From Candidatus Thorarchaeota archaeon (GTDB lineage: Archaea; Asgardarchaeota; Thorarchaeia; Thorarchaeales; Thorarchaeaceae): DNA of 5,869 nucleotides. Position numbers and translations under genes: made by a program. The stretch spans positions 1-5,869 of the forward strand of contig JAEORI010000358.1 in NCBI GenBank assembly GCA_016840965.1, written 5' to 3'. Positions 1 through 5,564 of this stretch are shown here, one piece after another. The notes beneath the pieces were generated by a model, which searched no databases, had not been told where the DNA came from, and worked only from the letters and a program-made list of their open reading frames with translations. The number at the start of each line of letters is the position of its first letter. Positions within the stretch are counted from its first letter, which is position 1.

Positions 1-918
1 ACATTCTACAATCAGCCTCTAACAGCAGTTCCCACATTTGGTGGACTTTTAGAAGAGATACAAGATATGAAGACTGCTCAATCTCTCGACAAGCCACACT
101 ATATTCAAGCAATTGATGAAGTGCTAAACTTCGTTGCAGACTGGATGGAAAATAACAATAAAACTGCAGGTGAGAAGTTAGACAATGAGTTCATCGACAA
201 ATTTTCTCTTGCCGCGAAAAGTGCTGTTGAAACATTCAATGTCCATAGCAGTTCAGGAGTTTATGCATGGGCTACTACTCGGGATAGCTTGAAACGAAGC
301 TTAGCGAGAGCAGATAAAGCAACAGCAACCGGAGTCACTGTAAAAGATATTCTGAACATGTTTTCCGGACCAGAACGAGTAATTTGTATCTCGATTGCAG
401 ATCCAGAAATGTTACGTGACTTGGTAATTAGATTGACTAGTGCGGCACTGAAATATCGAAAACGAAGATTCGAAATCAAACCACAAATTCTCTTTGTCTT
501 CGACGAAGCTCAAGAGTTTATCCCAAACAAAGCCAGTGGTCAACTTGAACGTTGTAGCCATGCTGTTGAGAGATTACTAAGACAAGGTAGAAAATATGGT
601 CTGGGAGGAGCGATTGCAACGCAGAGAATTGCGTATCTAAACACAAACATCATGCAGCAGCTCCATACCTTTTTTGTGGGTACTCTACCACGACCCTACG
701 ACAGAACGGTAGTGAGCAGCTCTTTCCAAATTGACCTTAGTATATTGGATAAGACTCTTGAGTTTCCGCCAGGCTCATGGTTGTTATCTAGCTATATAGC
801 CACAGGACTTGACAATGTTCCTGTTTTTGTGAAAGCAGACAACTCCGAGGATGTCTTGCGGGAACATGTGAAATCTGTTGGGATGAAGAAAATAAAAACA
901 AGTGAATCAACGAATTGA
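1..918 (+). CDS. herA: HerA-like ATPase (DNA translocase), C-terminal part, 5' end outside the window
   Basis: Reading frame 1 is open from the first base to TGA at 916-918, giving 305 residues. The methionine at 67 is internal, because 22 in-frame residues precede it. The Walker A region lies upstream of the window. What remains is typical of the HerA/FtsK-like P-loop family. There is a Walker B strand, ILFVFDEAQEF, with its DE pair (fragment residues 163-173), then LLRQGRKYGLG, whose arginines match the conserved Arg-finger region, then the sensor-like IATQR, and a late FPPGSWLL segment. HerA forms a hexameric ring that moves double-stranded DNA and usually works with the nuclease NurA alongside Mre11-Rad50 in archaeal end resection. 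None of those partners is visible here, so a HerA paralogue with another job is possible. The gene converges on ribA with one base between the stop codons. Family is confident; the precise role is less so. Confidence 0.85.
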   Translation, partial: TFYNQPLTAVPTFGGLLEEIQDMKTAQSLDKPHYIQAIDEVLNFVADWMENNNKTAGEKLDNEFIDKFSLAAKSAVETFNVHSSSGVYAWATTRDSLKRSLARADKATATGVTVKDILNMFSGPERVICISIADPEMLRDLVIRLTSAALKYRKRRFEIKPQILFVFDEAQEFIPNKASGQLERCSHAVERLLRQGRKYGLGGAIATQRIAYLNTNIMQQLHTFFVGTLPRPYDRTVVSSSFQIDLSILDKTLEFPPGSWLLSSYIATGLDNVPVFVKADNSEDVLREHVKSVGMKKIKTSESTN

Positions 919-919
919 T

Positions 920-1639
920 TTACTGAGTTTTCTCCGAGTCTAATGATTGGATTTCATGAATGTCGCGAGTTTCAGCAAGCTCCCCAAACAAATGTCCCGA
1001 CCGTCGGGCTTTGGTTTCAATATATGCTCTACTATATTCGGTAGGTTCAACAATAAGAGGTAGACGTTGAACAATCTTTATGCCAGCCTCGGTGAGCTGA
1101 CGAATCTTCTCTGGATTGTTTGTGAGTAATTTAATGGATCGCACCTGCAAATTCTTGAGTATATTTGCTGCTATTCCATAGTCACGCTGGTCCGGTTTGT
1201 ACCCAAGGTGAACATTCGCATCAATTGTGTCAAGACCTATATCCTGTAGAGCATATGCTTGAATTTTCCCAGTGAGACCAATATTTCTTCCTTCTTGCCT
1301 AAGATAGAGAAGAACACCTTCGCCCTCTTTCTCAATTGTTTTCAATGACTCCAGAAGTTGATCTCGACAATCACAACGCTTACTTCCCATCACGTCACCA
1401 GTCAAACATTCTGAATGAACTCGTGTGACAACACCTTCTTTCCCAATGATATCTCCCCGAATGATTGCAGTGTGTTCTTTACCATCACATGGACTTATGA
1501 AACCTGCAATTTGAAAATCACCAAATCTGCTTGGAAGATTAGCGATAGCAACAAGCTGAACACAGCATTCATCAGTAACGCATACCTGCTTCTCGCTAGC
1601 GGCAATTAACATATCAATTTGATCAGAGGACAGTTTCAT
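920..1639 (-). CDS. ribA: GTP cyclohydrolase II (RibA)
   Basis: Opens the imidazole ring of GTP, releasing formate and pyrophosphate, to give 2,5-diamino-6-ribosylamino-4(3H)-pyrimidinone 5'-phosphate, the first step of riboflavin synthesis; soluble. Numbered from the ATG at 1639 (239 aa), the Zn site is C78, C89 and C91 in VHSECLTGD...RCDC. LYLRQEGRNIGL (111-122) is the GTP-binding core. Y129 and R152 align with E. coli Tyr105 and Arg128, and LLTNNPEK (171-178) and RLPL follow. All key residues are present. It is longer than E. coli RibA (about 196 aa) through an N-terminal extension of about 25 residues, with Cys at 20, 25 and 26, and a polar C-terminal tail after the conserved TKARRSGHL. 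No RibB domain is fused. An in-frame TTG at 1648 would add three residues; I prefer ATG, and neither start has a clear Shine-Dalgarno. It diverges from the FrhB-like gene. Many archaea use the unrelated GTP cyclohydrolase III (ArfA) route, so this bacterial-type enzyme is notable. Confidence 0.95.
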   Translation of the reverse strand: MKLSSDQIDMLIAASEKQVCVTDECCVQLVAIANLPSRFGDFQIAGFISPCDGKEHTAIIRGDIIGKEGVVTRVHSECLTGDVMGSKRCDCRDQLLESLKTIEKEGEGVLLYLRQEGRNIGLTGKIQAYALQDIGLDTIDANVHLGYKPDQRDYGIAANILKNLQVRSIKLLTNNPEKIRQLTEAGIKIVQRLPLIVEPTEYSRAYIETKARRSGHLFGELAETRDIHEIQSLDSEKTQ

Positions 1640-1668
1640 TTCTATCAACGATTATCGATTATTTTGTA

Positions 1669-1684
1669 TTGATATACCTTTTCG
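1669..1684 (-). promoter_or_regulatory. Probable archaeal BRE/TATA promoter of ribA
   Basis: Read on the minus strand, this stretch is a purine-rich BRE-like CGAAAAG followed by the TATA-like GGTATATC. The TATA centre is near 1674, which puts a start site about 25 bases downstream at roughly 1648. The ribA transcript would then be leaderless (if TTG at 1648 is the start) or carry a leader of about 9 bases (ATG at 1639). The lack of a Shine-Dalgarno fits this. The call is from motif and spacing only. Confidence 0.45.
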
Positions 1685-1701
1685 ATTGATAAATTCCGAC
1701 A

Positions 1702-1712
1702 TTTCTAAATAG
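1702..1712 (+). promoter_or_regulatory. Possible TATA element of the FrhB-like gene
   Basis: TTTCTAAATAG is a modest match to an archaeal TATA box. Its centre near 1707 predicts a start site around 1732-1735 and a short leader that includes the GAGGA at 1743-1747. It is weaker than the ribA-side element and is called mainly on position. Confidence 0.3.
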
Positions 1713-1742
1713 TACCAAATCTCCAGTTTAACATCGATTTAC

Positions 1743-1747
1743 GAGGA
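1743..1747 (+). promoter_or_regulatory. Shine-Dalgarno-like GAGGA with unusual spacing
   Basis: GAGGA ends one base before the ATG at 1749, too close for normal ribosome positioning, but lies seven bases before an in-frame TTG at 1755. Either the ATG is used without this site, or the true start is TTG 1755 and the protein loses two residues (Met-Arg). The sequence does not decide between them. Confidence 0.4.
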
Positions 1748-1748
1748 A

Positions 1749-2825
1749 ATGAGATTGACAAGAGATCACGCAATTGCAGTAGAAAAGAGTCAAGCTTGGT
1801 TAAAGGAGAATACAAAGCGATATGCATTCAAGAAATTAGAGAAGGATATTATCGAAACAGGAGCTTGTGTGGAGTGCGGCTCTTGCGTTGCGGGTTGCCC
1901 TGTAGAAGCTCTTACTGGAGAGCGTGTTGAAAGCAAATATACTCCTACTCTTACTGGTAAATGCACATCCTGTGGAATCTGCTATGCGATGTGTCCGAGA
2001 ACAGCAATGCTTGAGAAAGACATCATTGGAGAATATAGAAGTGTTTGGAAAGTGAAAGCACTTGATGGTCACAGACGACAAGATGGAGGAGCGGTCACAG
2101 CAATTCTAGGAACAATGCTTGAAAAGAAACTGATAGAGGCTGCAATTGTTGTTGGACACTCTAAAGATAATCTATGGTTACCAGTCGCAAAGAAAGTCAC
2201 AGCAAAAGATGAACTATTGACATCGGGAGGAACGTTCTACACTCATGCACAGGTCGTAGAGCAAATGACCAACTGCTTCAAGGAGAACCTATCAAACATA
2301 GGAATCGTTGGAACAGCATGCAACATTGACGCAATACACAGATTGCAGTCGCATCCAGGAAGCATATTCAATGTTGATCCAAAACCGCCTACTGCATTCA
2401 AAGTGAGTCTGTTTTGCATGGAATCATTTGATTACAAAGGGCTAGCAGGATTCCTAAAGAAAGAGAGTATCGACATCAAGAAAGTGGATAGGTTTGCAAT
2501 TGCAAAGGGAGAATTCATGGTGACAGTTGGTGGAGAAACAAAGAATTGGCCAATAAAGGATCTCGATTATATTGCATCTTCATCATGCGCTTATTGCACA
2601 GACTTTACAGGAATGAATTCAGACCTCTCTTGTGGAAATATTGGTTCGGATGATGGATGGACAACAGTCATAGTTCGAAGCAAGCAAGGAGAAGAAGCGT
2701 TAAAGTTAGCAGTAAAAGAGGGAGTAATTGAAGCAGAAGAGCTTGATGAAAATGCACTTCAAGCAGTGATAAATACAGCCCGTTCTAAGATGAATAAGAA
2801 GTACAAACTGAAGTCACCTCACTAG
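1749..2825 (+). CDS. FrhB/FpoF-family F420- and flavin-dependent oxidoreductase with N-terminal 2x[4Fe-4S] ferredoxin domain
   Basis: A 358-residue protein of the coenzyme F420 hydrogenase/dehydrogenase beta-subunit family. Two ferredoxin motifs lead: C40-x2-C43-x2-C46-x3-C50-P and C72-x2-C75-x2-C78-x3-C82-P. Then come QDGGAVTAIL (111-120), the start of the flavoprotein domain, SGGTFYTHA (159-167), GTACNIDAI with C191, LFCMES with C223, and CAYC...SCGNIGSDDGW (C280, C283, C295), the usual ligand area of the third cluster. Known members bind FAD and pass electrons between F420 and a partner: hydrogenase (FrhB), formate dehydrogenase (FdhB), membrane complex (FpoF/FqoF), or sulfite reductase (Fsr N-terminus). 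Two ferredoxin motifs and this length most resemble FpoF, which can also work alone as an F420H2:ferredoxin oxidoreductase. No partner subunit is adjacent, so the actual donor and acceptor are unknown. It is cytosolic, with no signal peptide or membrane segment. Start choice: ATG 1749, with TTG 1755 as the alternative. Confidence 0.9.
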   Translation: MRLTRDHAIAVEKSQAWLKENTKRYAFKKLEKDIIETGACVECGSCVAGCPVEALTGERVESKYTPTLTGKCTSCGICYAMCPRTAMLEKDIIGEYRSVWKVKALDGHRRQDGGAVTAILGTMLEKKLIEAAIVVGHSKDNLWLPVAKKVTAKDELLTSGGTFYTHAQVVEQMTNCFKENLSNIGIVGTACNIDAIHRLQSHPGSIFNVDPKPPTAFKVSLFCMESFDYKGLAGFLKKESIDIKKVDRFAIAKGEFMVTVGGETKNWPIKDLDYIASSSCAYCTDFTGMNSDLSCGNIGSDDGWTTVIVRSKQGEEALKLAVKEGVIEAEELDENALQAVINTARSKMNKKYKLKSPH

Positions 2826-2844
2826 GTGCATGGATGAAGAAAAT

Positions 2845-2871
2845 AGAGTGAGAAGAGCAATCTCTCACTCT
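2845..2871 (+). terminator. Stem-loop after the FrhB-like gene, probable terminator
   Basis: Perfect 9-bp inverted repeat, AGAGTGAGA (2845-2853) and TCTCACTCT (2863-2871), with a 9-base loop, 19 bases after the stop codon. T-rich sequence (GTCTTTCTATC) follows. Archaeal termination depends mostly on the U-tract, so the T-rich tail may matter more than the stem. Confidence 0.5.
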
Positions 2872-2887
2872 GTCTTTCTATCTAACG

Positions 2888-2909
2888 TTTTCTCATGAAC
2901 ATGAGAAAA
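2888..2909. terminator. Second inverted repeat with T-run and A-run arms
   Basis: TTTTCTCATG (2888-2897) pairs with CATGAGAAAA (2900-2909) across two bases, a perfect 10-bp inverted repeat (as RNA, a 9-bp stem with a GAAC loop). The T4 and A4 arms could help terminate transcription in either direction. With the stem-loop at 2845 it forms a tandem pair. A protein-binding palindrome is the alternative. Confidence 0.4.
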
Positions 2910-2911
2910 AA

Positions 2912-2977
2912 CACATAGTGATGGTTCCAAGTGGTTACACTATCACCACCACCGGTGGTTGAATCGAGCACTATGTG
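2912..2977 (+). ncRNA. Candidate structured RNA or large palindromic element, unidentified
   Basis: CACATAGTG (2912-2920) and CACTATGTG (2969-2977) form a perfect 9-bp closing stem around 48 bases. Inside are AGTG/CACT (2930-2933 with 2938-2941) and a G+C-rich hairpin ACCACC/GGTGGT (2945-2950 with 2954-2959), giving a possible three-way junction. The DNA also contains a perfect 12-bp palindrome at 2948-2959. A competing pairing exists (ATAGTG 2915-2920 with CACTAT 2938-2943), so alternative folds are possible. It is not a tRNA. The strand is arbitrary because the outer stem is symmetric. I recognise no RNA family; it could equally be part of the terminator region. Confidence 0.3.
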
Positions 2978-2994
2978 GCAATAACTTATGAATT

Positions 2995-3014
2995 GATTTG
3001 ATTCGATTCGATTT
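2995..3014 (+). repeat. Four tandem GATTY pentamers
   Basis: Four head-to-tail units, GATTT, GATTC, GATTC, GATTT, lie upstream of the THEP1 gene, next to a TATA-like TTTATTAG (3012-3019). The last two units also create the CGATT word that recurs in the ribA/FrhB-like intergenic region. Confidence 0.6.
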
Positions 3015-3019
3015 ATTAG
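3010..3019 (+). promoter_or_regulatory. Possible TATA element of the THEP1 gene
   Basis: GATTTATTAG is a moderate TATA-like match, directly fused to the pentamer repeat. It predicts a start site near 3040 and a leader of roughly 45 bases to ATG 3085. It is the best candidate in the interval, but the evidence is only sequence similarity and spacing. Confidence 0.3.
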
Positions 3020-3084
3020 TTGTTTCTAGAAAAAGAAGATTGAGAGGACTGATTTGATAAGACTCTATGGCCTTTGGTGGAGTA

Positions 3085-3618
3085 ATGACGAGTAATATAT
3101 TACTGACAGGTAAACCAGGAATTGGAAAAACAACAGCGATAAAGCGTATTATTGAGAAGCTTGATCCAGAGGAGTTCTCTGGATTCTATTCAAGAGAAAT
3201 AAGAGAGAAAGGCAAACGTGTAGGATTTGCTCTCGAAACATTCTCAGGAAAATCAGGGATACTTGCACATGTAAATATTAGTTCAGTCCATAGGGTAAGC
3301 AAATACGGGGTCAATATCAAAGACATTGATACGATTGCGGTTCCAGAGCTTCGAATGGCCAGAGAAACAGGGAAGGTTGTCATCATCGATGAAATTGCCA
3401 AAATGGAGCTATTCTCAAAGCTGTTTGCTGGTGAAGTGACCAAGTGCTTGAATACAAAACGAGTACTTGGTACTCTCCAGCAAGGAAATCATCCGTTCCT
3501 TGATGAAATCAAGTCTCGGCCAGATGTTCAGCTAATTGAACTGACAATGGAAAACCGTAATCAAGTTCCAATGCAGGTTCTGAGGATTCTAAAGGTTAGA
3601 GAACCTACCTCGTCTTAG
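3085..3618 (+). CDS. THEP1-family nucleoside-triphosphatase
   Basis: A 177-residue P-loop enzyme of the NTPase_1/THEP1 family, whose characterised members hydrolyse ATP, GTP and other NTPs to the diphosphate; physiological role unsettled. Walker A is GKPGIGKTT (residues 9-17). Then come GFYSREIR (33-40), RVGFAL, and HRVSKYGVN (69-77). Walker B is VVIIDEIAKMELFS (98-111) with the D102-E103 pair, followed by VLGTLQQGNHPF and a late LTMENR. Length is normal for the family, with no membrane segment. Start: ATG 3085 puts the P-loop at residue 9, as usual in the family, and has GGTG five bases upstream. The in-frame ATG at 3067 would add six residues (MAFGGV), gives an unusual N-terminus, and lacks a nearby ribosome site, though it cannot be excluded. 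The gene is on the same strand as the FrhB-like gene but behind terminator-like structure, so it is probably transcribed separately. Its last 14 bases overlap the end of the opposite-strand surface-protein gene. Confidence 0.92.
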   Translation: MTSNILLTGKPGIGKTTAIKRIIEKLDPEEFSGFYSREIREKGKRVGFALETFSGKSGILAHVNISSVHRVSKYGVNIKDIDTIAVPELRMARETGKVVIIDEIAKMELFSKLFAGEVTKCLNTKRVLGTLQQGNHPFLDEIKSRPDVQLIELTMENRNQVPMQVLRILKVREPTSS

Positions 3619-5377
3619 TTCTGAAATACAGAACCAAGATTACCAATAGTGAAAGAGACCCAAGGATTGCAACTGCGGCATACAGAAGTGCTGGTACTCT
3701 GTCAACACCCAGAGGCAAAATATCAACAGAAATCCAACCTGTATCATAGATAAGTTGAACAGATGAATTATCTTGCGCCAGAATTTTAAACCAAACAACG
3801 ATACCGTGTGCGTACTCACCAAGAGAGGCTGTGAATATATTCGCAATCTCAGATTGTGTCATATTCATGGTTTCGAATTCGAAATCATCAGATTCTGGAT
3901 CACCGACACCCCATTGAATCTCGAGACTGTTGATATTGTTCAAATCCCATACATATGCTTGAATTGAAAGATTATTTGTCGTGGATGTCGAGAATGTCTG
4001 TAATGTTCGTATTTGATTTACAGTTGGAGGATGTGCATCTGGAGTGACTTCAACGCGTATCAATGAGAATGCACTCTGATTGAAGAAATCAGTATATGTC
4101 ATGTTATAGAGATATATTCCAACGAGGAAATGATCCACATTGAGAACATATCCTTCACCTCGCCAAGTCCCGTTGGCATAGATTTCACCATTACGGGTCA
4201 AATTGAATGATTTCGGATTGCTCTCTTCTACTGTCCAGTTAATGCTGTAGCCTGAGTATCCTTCCTCGTACGAGAGATCACCAGAGGGTGTAATAACTGG
4301 AGCTCGAATATCACGATATATCGTAACATTAACGGAGTCATTTGTCATCCTACCAAAATCATCAAAGAGTGTAAGGGTAAAAGTATAATTTCCGAGGAAG
4401 AGATTATCAACATCAACTACAAGATCTTCTCCCTTTGGATTCGTAAATGTCCAATCGGGCTCTATAATATCTGTGAAAGAATGAAATTCAGACACATTCC
4501 CATATGATGTGTCGTTGTAGAGAATTACAGCTCTAATTGTGTAGTTTTTGGGATTGCTATCATACGCATGCCACTTTATTTCGTGCCCTTTAGAACCGAA
4601 TTCATACATGATATCTTCTGGTGAAGTTATCGTAGGATAGGTCAAATCAGGAACGACTGTGACATTTACATAGCTTGTAGAATTTCGACCAAATGTGTCA
4701 TTCACGAATAAAGAGTATAGATACCAACGAGAGACATTTAGCCCATCCACGTTTATGGTAATATTACGACCATCCCAAGACCCAAATTCAAGCACGGTTT
4801 TATTGTTAGTTGGTTCATTTGAAGTTCTAGAAATGTTGTAGAAGTCAGGATTTGATTCAGTAATATTCCATCGAATCTCATGTCCGAAACTTCCAACTTC
4901 ATATGTCATGTTATCGGGTTGAGCGATTATAGGTGCAGTTTCATCTTGGATGATTATGATATTCGTTGTCGCAGAGGCATTTTCTCCTTCTTGATTGAAG
5001 ACGGTACAAATCATTGTGATCTCTTTGGGAAGTGTATCAACTAGATTCTGTTGGTAGAGCCAAGCAAGGTAAACTGTGATAGAACCGCCTCCCCAAAATC
5101 CATAATCCAATCTGTGACCATCAGCATATACTGAGTAATTCTTTGGATTGGGGTCACTTGCATGGTATACAATTGTACGACCAATGGTTCCATTCTCGAA
5201 CTGATAGGTTGTAGGTCCAGAGATAGTTGGAGCAGCAGGCGTAATTATAGATACCATGTTATATGAATGACCTATGTTTCCTGTTGTCAAAACATATGGT
5301 GATAATACAAGCCATGCCAGCGTTACTACAATTACAGTATTGCGACGATTGAATGAAACCATCTGACAAACTTCCAT
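3605..5377 (-). CDS. Secreted, membrane-anchored surface protein with four Ig-like repeats, heavily N-glycosylatable
   Basis: A 590-residue protein of no named family. The N-terminus has RR at 11-12 and a hydrophobic core (about 14-30), a Sec signal peptide or signal anchor. Residues 49-448 hold four repeats of 90-112 residues, each opening with (A/Y)PxI and carrying Y-x2-x-G-x2-G-x2-I-x-(W/Y)...NP, probably beta-sandwich modules. Residues 449-555 form a different, probably beta-rich domain. A transmembrane helix (about 561-585) is followed by a short basic RTKTR tail, so most of the chain should lie outside the cell. I count 26 N-x-S/T sequons, about one per 20 ectodomain residues, and only two cysteines (C4, C124). 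Such architecture fits S-layer-associated, adhesion or recognition proteins; no catalytic motif is seen. Start: ATG 5377; ATG 5362 (residue 6) would give a more conventional signal peptide with GGAAG upstream. It is convergent with and overlaps the THEP1 gene, and divergent from the longin-like gene. Confidence 0.85.
   Translation of the reverse strand: MEVCQMVSFNRRNTVIVVTLAWLVLSPYVLTTGNIGHSYNMVSIITPAAPTISGPTTYQFENGTIGRTIVYHASDPNPKNYSVYADGHRLDYGFWGGGSITVYLAWLYQQNLVDTLPKEITMICTVFNQEGENASATTNIIIIQDETAPIIAQPDNMTYEVGSFGHEIRWNITESNPDFYNISRTSNEPTNNKTVLEFGSWDGRNITINVDGLNVSRWYLYSLFVNDTFGRNSTSYVNVTVVPDLTYPTITSPEDIMYEFGSKGHEIKWHAYDSNPKNYTIRAVILYNDTSYGNVSEFHSFTDIIEPDWTFTNPKGEDLVVDVDNLFLGNYTFTLTLFDDFGRMTNDSVNVTIYRDIRAPVITPSGDLSYEEGYSGYSINWTVEESNPKSFNLTRNGEIYANGTWRGEGYVLNVDHFLVGIYLYNMTYTDFFNQSAFSLIRVEVTPDAHPPTVNQIRTLQTFSTSTTNNLSIQAYVWDLNNINSLEIQWGVGDPESDDFEFETMNMTQSEIANIFTASLGEYAHGIVVWFKILAQDNSSVQLIYDTGWISVDILPLGVDRVPALLYAAVAILGSLSLLVILVLYFRTKTR
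4034..5233 (-). repeat. Four degenerate Ig-like protein repeats inside the surface-protein gene
   Basis: Protein-level repeats at residues 49-148, 149-246, 247-358 and 359-448 (nucleotides 4934-5233, 4640-4933, 4304-4639 and 4034-4303). Conserved points are the opening (A/Y)PxI, a Tyr then Gly-x2-Gly, I-x-W (I-x-Y in repeat 1), and NPK or NPD about ten residues later. Repeats 2 and 3 are closest (YEVGSFGHEIRW and YEFGSKGHEIKW). Repeat 1 has lost the Trp, and repeat 3 has an insertion of about 12 residues. The DNA has diverged far beyond simple tandem duplication, so the array is old. Confidence 0.8.
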
Positions 5378-5421
5378 AATTTTGTATTGGGACTTGTTGA
5401 CCGCTCGAACTTCTTGGTGAG

Positions 5422-5437
5422 GTTTTATACCCTTCGG
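5422..5437 (-). promoter_or_regulatory. Probable BRE/TATA promoter of the surface-protein gene
   Basis: On the minus strand this reads CCGAAGGGTATAAAAC: a purine-rich BRE-like part, then TATAAAA (5423-5429). A start site about 25 bases downstream falls near 5401, leaving a leader of about 24 bases to ATG 5377 or about 39 to ATG 5362. It is one of the better TATA matches in the window. Confidence 0.55.
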
Positions 5438-5448
5438 TGATTGACATC

Positions 5449-5458
5449 TCGTGCACGA
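5449..5458. promoter_or_regulatory. 10-bp palindrome midway between divergent promoters, candidate operator
   Basis: TCGTGCACGA is a perfect palindrome. Its centre (5453.5) is almost equidistant from the TATA centres of the minus-strand gene (about 5426) and the plus-strand gene (about 5477). That position would let one dimeric regulator affect both promoters. No known regulator motif is recognised. Confidence 0.35.
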
Positions 5459-5464
5459 TAACTA

Positions 5465-5480
5465 AAGGGTATCTATATAA
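5465..5480 (+). promoter_or_regulatory. Probable BRE/TATA promoter of the longin-like gene
   Basis: AAGGGTATCTATATAA combines a purine-rich BRE-like start with TATATAA (5474-5480). The start site would be near 5502, leaving a leader of about 60 bases before the GTG at 5565. Both promoters in this interval contain the same AAGGGTAT word, one on each strand. Confidence 0.5.
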
Positions 5481-5564
5481 CATAGGCTCATAAGATGGAT
5501 TGCATTTTCAGTATGCAAACAAATCTATCTAAAAACGGGACAAACAAGATACGGGGAAGAAAAA

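Noticed and set aside
920..1639. Bifunctional RibBA (fused dihydroxybutanone-phosphate synthase).
   Set aside because: The N-terminal extension is only about 25 residues, far too short for a RibB domain.
1640..1648. TTG start of ribA, adding three residues.
   Set aside because: ATG 1639 is a stronger start codon and nothing conserved is gained. It stays possible because of the predicted start site near 1648.
2918..2924. GTGATGG, close to a box C motif of archaeal C/D guide RNAs.
   Set aside because: I find no correctly spaced D box (CTGA) or C'/D' pair, and the motif is buried in the 9-bp stem.
2912..2978. tRNA-like element: 7-bp acceptor-like stem, AGTGGTTA resembling a D-loop, and GGTTGAATC resembling a T-loop.
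   Set aside because: The T-arm does not pair, no proper D-stem or anticodon arm can be drawn, the span is only about 67 bases, and the 3' end is not CCA.
2995..3014. Tandem pentamers considered as part of a CRISPR or other repeat array.
   Set aside because: Units of five bases with no spacers; only a short simple repeat.
3067..3084. Upstream ATG of the THEP1 gene, adding MAFGGV.
   Set aside because: No ribosome-binding sequence stands before it, and the extension is unlike the family's short N-terminus. Kept as an alternative only.
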